Assembly (NCBI RefSeq): GCF_001592935.1
Contig: NZ_LRDB01000001.1
Span: forward strand, 434,001 to 498,000
Reading direction: 5' to 3'
DNA from: Roseivirga echinicomitans
GTDB taxonomy: Bacteria; Bacteroidota; Bacteroidia; Cytophagales; Cyclobacteriaceae
DNA: 64,000 nt
Part shown: piece after piece, positions 32,030 through 40,360 of the stretch
Layout of the letters: the number at the start of each line of letters is the position of its first letter
Position numbering within the stretch: position 1 is the stretch's first letter
The notes under the pieces: model-generated
The model's database searches: none
The model's input: the letters and a program-made list of their open reading frames with translations, nothing else
Told to the model about the DNA's origin: nothing
Position numbers and translations under genes: made by a program

Positions 32030-33682
32030 CTAATCTTGCACCGTGATGAGCTTCACCTGATCATCCACTCCAGTCATTTGCCAATGACCTAGCGATATTG
32101 GAATAGAGCCAATACTATTCAATTCGTCAAAGAAATTCTTGAGAAGAAAGGTTTCTCCTTTGCCTTCGGTCACCCGTGCATAATCTGCCATAGCGCTTTC
32201 TAAAAGATACTTACCCGTAATATAGCTGGTGCCATAACCCGGCTGCCTTAAATAAAGATGCTGTTCAAAAAGAAGCAATTCCTTCTCGGTTTTCATCCAA
32301 CCACGAGGTGTAAATTCTGAATGTATGCCTCCCGCTTCTTCGCTGTTCATTTCGTTGGCATGGGCATAGAGAGAGCCCAATCCTCGCGCTGCCCTTTGCG
32401 CAATCATAATGTATACGATTTCGCGCACCCTCGGATCATCATCATACAATCCAGCATCCATAAACATTTCTTCCACAGCGGTGGCGGTGCCTTCATTTCG
32501 CGAATCGAAAATATTGTAGAGCAAAGCACCTCGTCTGATTTCACTTTCGTGTGGCTCATTGTCCATTCTTGCCAATTCGAACCAATGGTAGAAATGAGAG
32601 TAAAGTGGGCGGGCATCAAAATGCTGACCAATGGAGAAGAAGTTCCTTTTTTCACGCGGCACATATTCACCCAAGTGGGCGTACAAAGCAGTGTCGAAGT
32701 AATCTTTTACGGTGACTATTTCCTGCTCATACAAAAAGGTGAGCAAGCCTTTGGCCGATCGATCTGCCATGGCATCGTATTCCTCTGGCGAATTGGCATC
32801 CTCAAGCTCCGATAAATAGCGGTTGCGATGTTCTTCCAATTTCAAGGCCGTCCAAGCACGGGCCAATTCTCTTTTGAGAATCATTACTTCATCATCCCAA
32901 GTAAGCGGCACCAAATGAACGTTTTGCTGATACCAAGTATAATTCTCTTTACCAATACCCGATGGACCCGTTTTACTTTCCCCCTCACTTTCTAGCCAAG
33001 TGACGAAGTCGTTCGTGGAGTTGATTGCCTTATCAATCGCGCTGGTCATTTCATTATCACTGGCTATGCTTTCCCATTTTTTGATGGCGTTTAAGTCATT
33101 CGTTTGGTTTCGAATGTCTCTGATGCCCGCAATCCACAGGTCTTTTGCATTGCCCGTGAGGTTCTTTTTGGCTTGCTCATTAAAGGCGGGTATGGATTTA
33201 AACCCTCTTAAAAGCTTTGCTTTATCTTCAGTATTTAAAGGGAAATCGTATTTCCAGATATCGATGGCGCCATGGTTCGTTGGGCCTTCGTGTGCGGGAA
33301 CATCACTGCGCGCCATCCAAATGGTTTTATAAAAAGCAGGGTCTCTTTGCCAAGGTTTTAGAATCCGGTCGTTGAAATCATAGCCGTTCATTTCTGCCCA
33401 AACAATGTGATAATCTACCTGCTCTGCTACCGACCAACCAGCGGTATCCATCGCCAATAACTTTGCTTGAAGTTGCTTAAAGGCTGGAAACCGTTCTTTG
33501 AAAGTAGCTTGGCTGTAATCAGGCGCACCATCAAGGAGTGGAGGGTTTTCAAATGTTCTCCATGCCTTAAAAAGATCGACCAAATCGGAATATTCTCTGG
33601 TGATAGCAGCCGTTGGCTCACTTGAAGGCGTTTTACAGCCTAACATTACGAAGAGCAGCAAAAAGGGAAGGTACTTGTGCAT
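32030..33682 (-). CDS. DUF885-like lipoprotein lacking the visible zinc motif
   Basis: The start is placed at the ATG at 33682, which gives a lipoprotein signal [16 protein letters not shown] and 550 residues. The frame stays open 12 codons further upstream. The C-terminal half resembles DUF885: [22 protein letters not shown], then [36 protein letters not shown] and ISLGHW at the end. Most DUF885 proteins carry HExxPGHH, a predicted zinc-peptidase motif, shortly before the EGWALYAE-like segment. Here that place reads [16 protein letters not shown] and no HExxxHH is seen. It may be a catalytically altered or non-peptidase member. It is anchored in an envelope membrane. The family call is moderately sure and the function is open. 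Confidence 0.65.
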   Translation of the reverse strand: MHKYLPFLLLFVMLGCKTPSSEPTAAITREYSDLVDLFKAWRTFENPPLLDGAPDYSQATFKERFPAFKQLQAKLLAMDTAGWSVAEQVDYHIVWAEMNGYDFNDRILKPWQRDPAFYKTIWMARSDVPAHEGPTNHGAIDIWKYDFPLNTEDKAKLLRGFKSIPAFNEQAKKNLTGNAKDLWIAGIRDIRNQTNDLNAIKKWESIASDNEMTSAIDKAINSTNDFVTWLESEGESKTGPSGIGKENYTWYQQNVHLVPLTWDDEVMILKRELARAWTALKLEEHRNRYLSELEDANSPEEYDAMADRSAKGLLTFLYEQEIVTVKDYFDTALYAHLGEYVPREKRNFFSIGQHFDARPLYSHFYHWFELARMDNEPHESEIRRGALLYNIFDSRNEGTATAVEEMFMDAGLYDDDPRVREIVYIMIAQRAARGLGSLYAHANEMNSEEAGGIHSEFTPRGWMKTEKELLLFEQHLYLRQPGYGTSYITGKYLLESAMADYARVTEGKGETFLLKNFFDELNSIGSIPISLGHWQMTGVDDQVKLITVQD

Positions 33683-33790
33683 AAGGTTGAATTGTGGTTG
33701 GAGGCTTAATTTAGTCAATTTGAAAAAGATTAATACGGATTGCGCTGGTGAAATAAGTTGTTGTTTCTACGGCTCATTTTCTGAGGCTAG

Positions 33791-33872
33791 CATCTAGCGC
33801 TTACTTATCAACAGAAGTAACTGGTGCTTGCCTTTGGCGAGTACCTATTTTGTTATGTACTTTAAGTACATA
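33791..33872 (+). repeat. S-type structured intergenic repeat, copy A
   Basis: This copy aligns gap-free with 34338-34417 (offset 547) with only a few differences until the last ten bases. It contains a stem GGTGCTTGCC / GGCGAGTACC with a TTT loop (33823-33845; two G·T pairs) and a palindrome with 8-bp arms (33854-33861/33865-33872). A third stem TTACTT/AAGTAA is at 33801-33820. It lies about 70 bp before the ATG at 33942. Confidence 0.75.
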
Positions 33873-33941
33873 TTTAGTCAGGAGTAAAATTAAATAAGGC
33901 TAGTCCACATTACCAGCTTCAACTAAAAGACATTCATAACC

Positions 33942-34310
33942 ATGAACTCAAAACTCCAGCTCTCAGCTATCCAGTCCATACTGATATTCCTTTTCATACT
34001 AATTGGCTGGGAATTGTTAGCGTTAGTTTACACCCCACATGGAGATAACTGGATGTGGGGTCAATCTTTGATCATCTATTGTGTTTTCATATCTGCCCTC
34101 ATCTCTGTCTCAAATATTATAAGTAGTAGCTTCAATCGAAGAGGCGAGAGTGCTGCCTTAATTTTTCAAATAATGGTGGTCATTACATATTTAGCATTCA
34201 ACTTTGGCCAAAGGCCTTACCGAAGCATATTCATAGCTACTTTCAGCATAGCGGCAATAGTGCTGGGCACTTATTTAATGAAGTGGTTCTTTACAAAACA
34301 AACTAAGTAA
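33942..34310 (+). CDS. Small integral membrane protein of unknown function
   Basis: 122 residues with four likely membrane helices: LSAIQSILIFLFILIGWELLAL, LIIYCVFISALISVSNII, ALIFQIMVVITYLAFNF and IFIATFSIAAIVLGTYLM. The ends are short and polar and the last residues are FFTKQTK. I recognise no family. Copies of the S-type repeat stand before and after it, and no other gene shares its transcript with certainty. The next gene on the strand begins 123 bp later, behind repeat copy B. Coding is supported by the regular helix pattern and a clean ATG start. Confidence 0.65.
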   Translation: MNSKLQLSAIQSILIFLFILIGWELLALVYTPHGDNWMWGQSLIIYCVFISALISVSNIISSSFNRRGESAALIFQIMVVITYLAFNFGQRPYRSIFIATFSIAAIVLGTYLMKWFFTKQTK

Positions 34311-34337
34311 TTGGCTCTACTTTGATTCTCACTCCCG

Positions 34338-34417
34338 CATCTAGTGCTTACTTATAAACTGAAGTAACTGGTGCTTGCCTTTGGCGAGTACCTGTTTTGT
34401 TATGTACTTTAGTGTAG
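34338..34417 (+). repeat. S-type structured intergenic repeat, copy B
   Basis: This copy is nearly identical to copy A over the first 70 bases. The 10-bp stem with a TTT loop is at 34370-34392. The distal palindrome is partly degraded (TATGTACTTTAGTGTAG). It begins 28 bp after the stop at 34310 and ends 15 bp before the ATG at 34433. Confidence 0.75.
34380..34412 (+). promoter_or_regulatory. Promoter-like pair inside S repeat copy B
   Basis: TTTG at 34380-34383 (loop of the main hairpin) and TACTTTAG at 34405-34412 are 21 bp apart, close to the Bacteroidota TTTG / TAnnTTTG promoter. It would start a transcript about 15 nt before the ATG at 34433. Copy A has TTTG, 21 bp and TACTTTAA; copy C has lost both elements. 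Confidence 0.4.
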
Positions 34418-34432
34418 TTTTAATAGAGATAA

Positions 34433-34990
34433 ATGAAGAGGCTCTTTAAAATATTGGTTTCTGTACTGGCTATCTTTTTAGTCGCAATAGTTCTTGTCCC
34501 AAACGCATTTATTGATACTGTTTCTTTTTTTGATGTGGAGCTTAGAAATAGTTCAAAATACTATTCCTCAATAGATGGCAAAAAAGGATGGAAAAGGCTT
34601 GATGTGGGGCCTTTTACAGTTGACATACCTGATGATTTTAGGTATATCAAAAGGAATAGTTCAGATGGTATTATTGGAGATATTAAAGGAAGGGGAACCA
34701 GAATCTATTTTAATCACGGTTCTTTTATTGGCTATGTAACTAATTTACAAGAGAGCGATATAAATCAAAATAACTATTCATTTAGCTCAGACACGGTTAA
34801 TAACACCATCAGGTTATTAGCAATACCAAAAAACGGTGGCTCGATGAGCATACAGGTGGAAGATTATACTGAGGAGAAGTTTGAAGATGAATGGAGAACA
34901 TTCTACGGGGTAGAAATGATGATATCTTCAAAAACCTATGATGAAGACCTTGTTCTCAAGATTTTTAAAACAATAAGGTTGAAGAATTAA
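34433..34990 (+). CDS. Membrane-anchored or exported protein of unknown function
   Basis: 185 residues. The N-terminus MKRLFKILVSVLAIFLVAIVLVPNAF is either an uncleaved anchor or a signal peptide. The remainder is soluble and mixed alpha/beta, with GPFTVDIPDDFRYIKR, IGDIKGRGTRIYFNHG and a final helix DEDLVLKIFKTIRLKN. The start of the soluble part resembles the opening strand of PsbP/DcrB-like folds, but this is a weak resemblance. No catalytic motif is seen. It stands between an S-type repeat (15 bp upstream) and an R-type repeat (directly downstream), and is probably transcribed alone. Confidence 0.6.
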   Translation: MKRLFKILVSVLAIFLVAIVLVPNAFIDTVSFFDVELRNSSKYYSSIDGKKGWKRLDVGPFTVDIPDDFRYIKRNSSDGIIGDIKGRGTRIYFNHGSFIGYVTNLQESDINQNNYSFSSDTVNNTIRLLAIPKNGGSMSIQVEDYTEEKFEDEWRTFYGVEMMISSKTYDEDLVLKIFKTIRLKN

Positions 34991-34991
34991 T

Positions 34992-35086
34992 CTCACACCT
35001 CCTTGTTTGCAACAAGGAGGAACCACTAAAGCATTTTTAATGCGGTTTAAACTTTGCAACATCTTCGTTACAAACGAAGATGAGTG
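34992..35086 (+). repeat. R-type BIME-like element, copy R4
   Basis: Both hairpins have perfect 10-bp stems: CCTCCTTGTT-TGC-AACAAGGAGG (34998-35020) and CATCTTCGTT-ACA-AACGAAGATG (35060-35082). The linker carries GCATT-TTT-AATGC as in R3. It begins right after the stop of the gene ending at 34990 and may also end its transcript. From 35087 to 35177 nothing else is seen. Confidence 0.8.
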
Positions 35087-35177
35087 AAGCGTTGAGGATG
35101 AAAAAGTCTACAACATTAATTGCACTTCAGCCGCTCAACTGGTCTTCGCGTCTCGCTGAGACCACATCTGATCATGT

Positions 35178-35942
35178 TCACTTCAACCGCTCATGAATCA
35201 ACCTTAAACCATCAAGGGTAAGATGGCGGTTCACTTCGTCAAAGCGTTCGTGGAGCGGGGTAAGCACTGAAGAAAGACCTCCCGTAGCTACTACTTTGAA
35301 ATTTCTACCCATCTCTTTTTGAATTCTATCGAGCATTCCTTCCACCATACTTACATAGCCCCAAAGCACGCCTGCTTGAATGGCATGTACCGTGTTTTTT
35401 CCAATGACCGAAGCGGGTAATTCCAAAGGCACTTCTGGTAGTTGTGCTGTATTTCCAACCAAAGCTTTAATGGCTGTTTTTAAGCCCGGGGCAATATTTA
35501 CCCCGTGAATATTACCCGAAGCTTCCACCACCGTAAAGGTGAGGGCGGTGCCAAAATCCACCACAATGCAATCGGTTTTATAAAGGCAATGGGCCGCCAT
35601 GGCATTGGCCATTAGGTCCGTGCCAATGCTGTGGGGGTTGCTGGTGATAATGGGCAATTGATCGTAATATTTCGGCCCAATAAATACATGCTCGCATTCA
35701 ATTAAATTCGACCAAAACTCAGCCAAGATACCGTTCATTTGTGGCACCACCGATGAAATAATAATGCCGTCAACATCGCTCAATTTGAGATCGTTTTCCA
35801 TAAAATTGAGACGCAAAAACACCTCATATTCGATCTGATTTTTTATCGGGAGTGTATTAAATCGCCACTCGTGAATCCACGCGTTTCCATCATGAACTCC
35901 GAAAACAATATTGGTATTCCCTGCATCAATGGCTAAGAGCAT
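35178..35942 (-). CDS. coaX: Type III pantothenate kinase
   Basis: 254 residues, the normal length. It catalyses ATP-dependent phosphorylation of pantothenate, the first step of coenzyme A synthesis, in the cytoplasm. The N-terminus MLLAIDAGNTNIVFGVHDG holds the DxGNT phosphate-binding loop of the ASKHA fold. GTDLMANAMAAH (about residue 105) and DFGTALTFTVV (about 128) are the other type III signatures, followed by a late VVATGGLSSVL segment. Type III enzymes need a monovalent cation and are not inhibited by CoA (family knowledge). It lies 42 bp behind the amidase gene on the same strand and is probably co-transcribed, without an obvious functional link. Confidence 0.95.
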   Translation of the reverse strand: MLLAIDAGNTNIVFGVHDGNAWIHEWRFNTLPIKNQIEYEVFLRLNFMENDLKLSDVDGIIISSVVPQMNGILAEFWSNLIECEHVFIGPKYYDQLPIITSNPHSIGTDLMANAMAAHCLYKTDCIVVDFGTALTFTVVEASGNIHGVNIAPGLKTAIKALVGNTAQLPEVPLELPASVIGKNTVHAIQAGVLWGYVSMVEGMLDRIQKEMGRNFKVVATGGLSSVLTPLHERFDEVNRHLTLDGLRLIHERLK

Positions 35943-35984
35943 TTTCTCAATTTTTAAGCATCAAATTATAAACCCAAAAGATGT

Positions 35985-37685
35985 CTATTTTTTCGCAAAC
36001 AGAGGTGGGTTCTCTTCATCAAAACCCGTGGCTTCTTGATAAGCCCTGGCCACCGCTAAAATCGAGGCTTCATCATACAAGTTCCCAATAAACGAAATAC
36101 TCGTTGGACTACCATTTTGGTTATAGCCATTTTTCATCACCACAGCCGGGTGCCCTGTGAGGTTGGTTGTCGAAAGCTGGTTATTCCCTGAACTCGGACT
36201 AATGATCACATCATAATCCTTCATCAGTTCATTTACTTTTTGCATCACTTCATAGCGCACACGATTGGCGTTGATGTAATCTACCGCAGTAATAAAACGC
36301 GCTTCGCGGAAGGAGTTTGGCCAAGCGCCTGAGTTCTGTCGAACCAAAAGGCTGTCTCGGTTTGAGCGTGTCAGTTCATCAAAAGCAGCAGCAGCCTCGG
36401 CCGAAAGAATGTTCAACATTCCTCCAAAAGGCAGGTCAGAAACCCACTCTACGGGCTTTAAATCTGCGCCCAATTTCGTCAACTCGTCCAGCACCTGCTG
36501 GTCATTTTTCTTCTGAGTTTCGTTTCGGGTATTGTCGAAATAAGACTTGAGGTAACCCACTCTTAGTTTCGATAAATCTACTTTTCCATTATAATTGAAA
36601 GGGGCATCTTGTACCGAAAGGTCAATTCCATCCGAGCCTCGAATTACCTCAAAAACCAAAGCGCAATCGAAGGCATTTCTGGCAATCGGGCCAATCTTAT
36701 CCATGCTCCAGCTAAGCGCCATCGCACCCGCCTTACTCACTCTACCAAAAGTAGGTCGTAGGCCAGTTACCCCGTTTCGAGTAGAAGGTGAAACAATAGA
36801 ACCCAAGGTTTCTGTACCCAAAGCAAAAGGTACCAAACCGGCCGAAGTAGCTGAAGCCGATCCCGCTGAAGATCCGCTCGCGCCTTGTTCTAAATTCCAT
36901 GGGTTTTTGGTGGTTCCGCCATACCAAACATCGCCCATGGCCAAAGCACCTAAAGTAAGTTTAGCGACCAATACGGCTCCTGCATCGTCTAATTTTTTAA
37001 TTACGGTGGCCAATTCATCACCACGGTCTTGGTCTTTATAAGGTGCAGCTCCCCAAGTCGTTTTATAACCCGGAACCGCAAGCAAATCTTTAGCACCATA
37101 AGGGATACCATGCAGCGGCCCCAAATAAGTGCCTTTTGCCAATAAATCATCCGCCTTTTTGGCCTGCGCTAAAGCGCGGTCTTTGGTAATGGTAATGACG
37201 GCCTCTAGGGTTCCTCCATGTTTTTCTAATCTGTCGAGGAAGAATTGGGTAAGCTCAACCGAACTAATTTTCTTGTTTTTAATCAGAGAGGAAAGCTGCG
37301 CTACGGTATAAAAAGCCAAGTCGTTTTTATCCTTTGGCATTTCTACCTTATTCGGCAAAAGCCATTCAATTTTCTTTTGTGCCGGAAAGTTCGTTTTCCC
37401 AATATTCGGGTTGAACAAAACGGCTGGTGGAGTGGCATTATCTAAGTGATATTCGTGCAGTTCGCGAACGTCTGCCAAACCCCTGTTCAGGTTAGGAAGT
37501 AGCTGTTCAATCTCATCATCAGTCAGTTGCAGGTCAATTATTTTTTGAGCCGATTGAACATCGGCCTTTTCGATCTTGATTTCTTGAGCTACTTTGTAGC
37601 CCATTACAAAACCAGAGGAAACCAATAGTACCACCAATAAAGCGGCAATCGGAATTCTGAATTTACGGGGATTTGGTTGTTTCAT
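35985..37685 (-). CDS. Membrane-anchored amidase-signature family hydrolase
   Basis: 566 residues. An N-terminal hydrophobic segment (IPIAALLVVLLVSSGFVMGYKVA, about residues 11-33) acts as an anchor or signal, so the enzyme works in the envelope. The amidase-signature core shows the Ser-cisSer-Lys triad: Lys in GIPYGAKDLLA (about 197), the Ser-rich loop GASGSSAGSASA (about 265-275) and the nucleophile segment ETLGSIVSPS (about 293). Relatives hydrolyse amides, including peptide amides and acylated amines. GatA is the cytoplasmic relative, but the anchor and lone position argue against GatA here. The substrate is unknown. A TAGATTTG -7-like box lies at 37728-37735 on the minus strand. Confidence 0.88.
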   Translation of the reverse strand: MKQPNPRKFRIPIAALLVVLLVSSGFVMGYKVAQEIKIEKADVQSAQKIIDLQLTDDEIEQLLPNLNRGLADVRELHEYHLDNATPPAVLFNPNIGKTNFPAQKKIEWLLPNKVEMPKDKNDLAFYTVAQLSSLIKNKKISSVELTQFFLDRLEKHGGTLEAVITITKDRALAQAKKADDLLAKGTYLGPLHGIPYGAKDLLAVPGYKTTWGAAPYKDQDRGDELATVIKKLDDAGAVLVAKLTLGALAMGDVWYGGTTKNPWNLEQGASGSSAGSASATSAGLVPFALGTETLGSIVSPSTRNGVTGLRPTFGRVSKAGAMALSWSMDKIGPIARNAFDCALVFEVIRGSDGIDLSVQDAPFNYNGKVDLSKLRVGYLKSYFDNTRNETQKKNDQQVLDELTKLGADLKPVEWVSDLPFGGMLNILSAEAAAAFDELTRSNRDSLLVRQNSGAWPNSFREARFITAVDYINANRVRYEVMQKVNELMKDYDVIISPSSGNNQLSTTNLTGHPAVVMKNGYNQNGSPTSISFIGNLYDEASILAVARAYQEATGFDEENPPLFAKK

Positions 37686-37758
37686 GGGTTTAATTTAAAT
37701 GTTTTGCCGTCCTTTGCAGAACAATAACAAATCTAACAATCTGCTGAAGTTTTAAGTT

Positions 37759-38184
37759 ATGAAAACGATAGAAACACAACAAGCTTTATTTCCTAACTGG
37801 ATGCGCGGATTTCTACTGATCGCCTGTGTTTACAATATGTTTTGGGGCATTTTCATCGCTTGGTTTCCAGAAAGCTTTTACCACTGGGTAACCGAAAGCC
37901 AAAATGCCCAACCAGACATTATCATTTGGCAAGGAAGGGCCGTTTTGATTTTGGGCTTCGTTTATTTCGCTGCCGCACTTCATCCCGGAAGACTTTGGTA
38001 CCTGGCTCTTGTTGGAGCACTCACGAAAATTGGTGGCGCCATATGGTTCTACGCTGTAATTTTGGAAGGGAAAGCTGGCGACCAAGGCTTATTCCACCTG
38101 ATTATGAACGATGGAATTTGGGTTCCTTTTTTAATAGCAATTGCCATTAAAGGACTGGCCTATAAAAAGGCAAAGGCGAGTTAA
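37759..38184 (+). CDS. Four-helix integral membrane protein, function unknown
   Basis: 141 residues with four predicted membrane helices: GFLLIACVYNMFWGIFIAWF, AVLILGFVYFAAAL, LVGALTKIGGAIWFYAVIL and IWVPFLIAIAIKGLAY. A conserved-looking loop WQGRAVLILG and a short basic end KKAKAS are visible. Similar proteins are widespread in Bacteroidota as hypothetical proteins; an 'alkyl hydroperoxide reductase' label sometimes given has no support in the sequence. It is divergent from the amidase gene, and a DinB-family gene follows after 47 bp on the same strand. Confidence 0.7.
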   Translation: MKTIETQQALFPNWMRGFLLIACVYNMFWGIFIAWFPESFYHWVTESQNAQPDIIIWQGRAVLILGFVYFAAALHPGRLWYLALVGALTKIGGAIWFYAVILEGKAGDQGLFHLIMNDGIWVPFLIAIAIKGLAYKKAKAS

Positions 38185-38231
38185 TTCTGTTTGTTCCATG
38201 TTCTCAATTATAACCTTCTAACGATTAAATT

Positions 38232-38681
38232 ATGAAAGAGCGCTTTACCAGACTTTATGAATATAACATTTGGGCAAATAACCTGTTTGTCGATGTGCTC
38301 AAATCCAACGTTTATAAAAACGAGAAAATCACTACCCTTTTCCACCACATTGGGAATGCCCAACTCATTTGGCTCGACAGAATTACCCATGCTGAAGAGA
38401 ATGTTCCAGGAGTTTGGACTGAAGGGAGTTTACCAGATGCGATTAAGCTCGTAAACCGAAGCAGCCAACGATGGCTAGATTTTATCTATTCTCAAGAAGA
38501 ATATGAAGAGGTGATTAAGTACAAAAACTCAAAAGGCGAGGCTTACGAAAACCGAATTTCCGATATTCTAACCCATGTAGCAAATCACGGAACGCACCAC
38601 AGAGGTCAATTAGCCACTTTGCTTCGCGAAGAAGAAATTACGCCACCAGTAAGCGACTTTATTTTTTACGTAAGGACTTGA
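38232..38681 (+). CDS. DinB family protein
   Basis: 149 residues, forming a four-helix bundle. The metal-binding histidines of the DinB/YfiT fold are visible: FHHIGNAQLIWLDR in helix 2 and HVANHGTHHRGQLATLLRE near the C-terminus. Family members are putative metal-dependent hydrolases or thiol transferases acting in detoxification or stress; most have no known substrate. It probably shares a transcript with the membrane protein before it. Its stop codon TGA abuts the reverse stop codon of the next gene in the hexamer TGATCA, with no intergenic base. Confidence 0.9.
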   Translation: MKERFTRLYEYNIWANNLFVDVLKSNVYKNEKITTLFHHIGNAQLIWLDRITHAEENVPGVWTEGSLPDAIKLVNRSSQRWLDFIYSQEEYEEVIKYKNSKGEAYENRISDILTHVANHGTHHRGQLATLLREEEITPPVSDFIFYVRT

Positions 38682-40178
38682 TCAAAAGAAGATCCACTTC
38701 TTCCTTTTGTAGATCGGAGTGCGCTTTGTATTGGTCATGGCTGTTCCACGTGAAGTACCAAAGCAGTAAGGTTTTTTGGCATTGGCCTTGAGCTGATTGA
38801 TATTAATGCTGAAGAAAAAACTACCTGTATTGGGTTCGCTACTCAAAAGCGACCCTAAGCTTTGAGTGCCGAGCGTAAAAATGCCATAACGAGCGGCCAA
38901 GCCCAAATGAAAGGCCCCTTGTTGATTGATGTATAATGGAGCGTAAATGGCTTTCTTTTCATGTTCCCAACGGGGAGAAATGGTGAGGCTATGCTGGTAA
39001 TTGAGTCGGTAGTCCGCTTTAGAAAAACTGGTTAAATCTACCCTAGCAAAAGCACCCACGTAATAATCGTTTCCAAAATTGTAATCATAACCAAGGTTAA
39101 GCGTTGTGGGTAAACTCATCGTGTATTCACCATTCAAAGAAGAAGTTTGAGCCACTGTAGAAAGACTATCTGCTACGCCTCTAAAGCTGTCAATCTCGCT
39201 AAAAAGAGTGTCCAAATTTGACGCAATAATGTTGCTCAATAAACCAGTGCTTTGTGTCGAAGCCGTTCCATATTGAAACTTCATCTTCCCAATATCGGTG
39301 ATACTTGCACTCAGTTTAAATTCATAATCAATATCCCTATTTCGGTTGGTTCCGTTCTCATTTTTTGAGGTCTCCCAAAATGACACTCTTTCGTAAACGA
39401 CACCAAAATCAAGTCCAAAACGGTTGCCAATTAAATCAGGCAAACGGTTTAATTTTTCGCTGCCATCAAATTGTTCAAAGCTGTTAAGGTTAGAAGAATA
39501 ACCAAAAGCCAACTCAGCATTGTTTAAATTGGCAACACCTGTGTTATCGGTTGAATAACTAATTTCTTTAATGTCCAGAAAAGCACTTCCCCTTGGGTTG
39601 ATCAGTTTAAAGGTGGCTCCGGCTTTCCAGCGATGAAAGCCGTCATCCTTTAAAATTTTAGCATAGGTAAGCCCATATTCTCTCCAAAATGCAGTCGCAA
39701 ATTCTCCCGATTGAGCAGTCGCGTTCGTATTCAAAAACTGCGGTTGCGTGAACCTTCCCATTTGGGTAATAAACTCTGGGCTAAAATCGATAGCACTGCC
39801 GTGCGCCCGGATTCGATAAGTAAACCCTATGGATTCATTCCCCTTTAAGCTAACCATTCCCGAAATTCCTCCTAAGGCAATGTTTGAGTGTAAAAACCTT
39901 TGTCCGTCATTGAGGTACCGAACAAGACCACGACTGGTTTCAGTACTTTTTATGTAGGCTAAGTTATTGGTGAGGAAGTAATTCGCATTCACCAAACTGA
40001 TGTCGTACTTGTAAGGCGAGCCGGCCAAGTTTGCTGGTTGAAACTGCGCCCCTATTATTCCAGAAAAATCTGAATGCACATAGCCATTAAAGCTTTGGCC
40101 CATAACAAGCTGTGCCGATAAAAAACTTACAACGAAAAGTAAAAATCGCAAAATAGAGGTGTACAATCGATGGAACAT
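38682..40178 (-). CDS. DUF5723 family outer-membrane protein
   Basis: 498 residues with a signal peptide (LLFVVSFLSAQLVMGQ). The mature start SFNGYVHSDFSGIIGAQFQPANLAGSPYKYDISLVNANYFLTN is the mark of DUF5723. The rest alternates aromatic and polar residues like a long-chain fatty-acid-transporter or PorV-like barrel (LGLAARYGIFTLGTQSLGSLL, DYYVGAFARVDLTSFSKADY). It probably sits in the outer membrane; the function is unknown. The last part is basic (NTKRTPIYKRKKWIFF) and ends in Phe. No partner gene is next to it on the same strand. Confidence 0.85.
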   Translation of the reverse strand: MFHRLYTSILRFLLFVVSFLSAQLVMGQSFNGYVHSDFSGIIGAQFQPANLAGSPYKYDISLVNANYFLTNNLAYIKSTETSRGLVRYLNDGQRFLHSNIALGGISGMVSLKGNESIGFTYRIRAHGSAIDFSPEFITQMGRFTQPQFLNTNATAQSGEFATAFWREYGLTYAKILKDDGFHRWKAGATFKLINPRGSAFLDIKEISYSTDNTGVANLNNAELAFGYSSNLNSFEQFDGSEKLNRLPDLIGNRFGLDFGVVYERVSFWETSKNENGTNRNRDIDYEFKLSASITDIGKMKFQYGTASTQSTGLLSNIIASNLDTLFSEIDSFRGVADSLSTVAQTSSLNGEYTMSLPTTLNLGYDYNFGNDYYVGAFARVDLTSFSKADYRLNYQHSLTISPRWEHEKKAIYAPLYINQQGAFHLGLAARYGIFTLGTQSLGSLLSSEPNTGSFFFSININQLKANAKKPYCFGTSRGTAMTNTKRTPIYKRKKWIFF

Positions 40179-40360
40179 TGAAAGTACGGTAAAATCCCAT
40201 AAATATTTTAGTCATCGGCAGATTTCCACAAAACCTTATAAATCAACTGACTGGCAATGCCTTTCTTTGCTTTAGCCAAATAAATTCTCAGCTCCTTTTT
40301 TTAAAAGGAATTAATCAAAATTCTATTTCCCTAAGTACTCGGATTACTTACCTTTATTGA

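Noticed and set aside
32321-32815. 164-codon plus-strand frame inside the DUF885-like gene
   Set aside because: It is antisense to a gene with a lipoprotein signal and family-like sequence; the translated product has no recognisable features.
35985-37685. Assignment of the amidase as GatA
   Set aside because: An N-terminal membrane segment and the absence of gatB/gatC nearby argue against the glutamyl-tRNA amidotransferase subunit.
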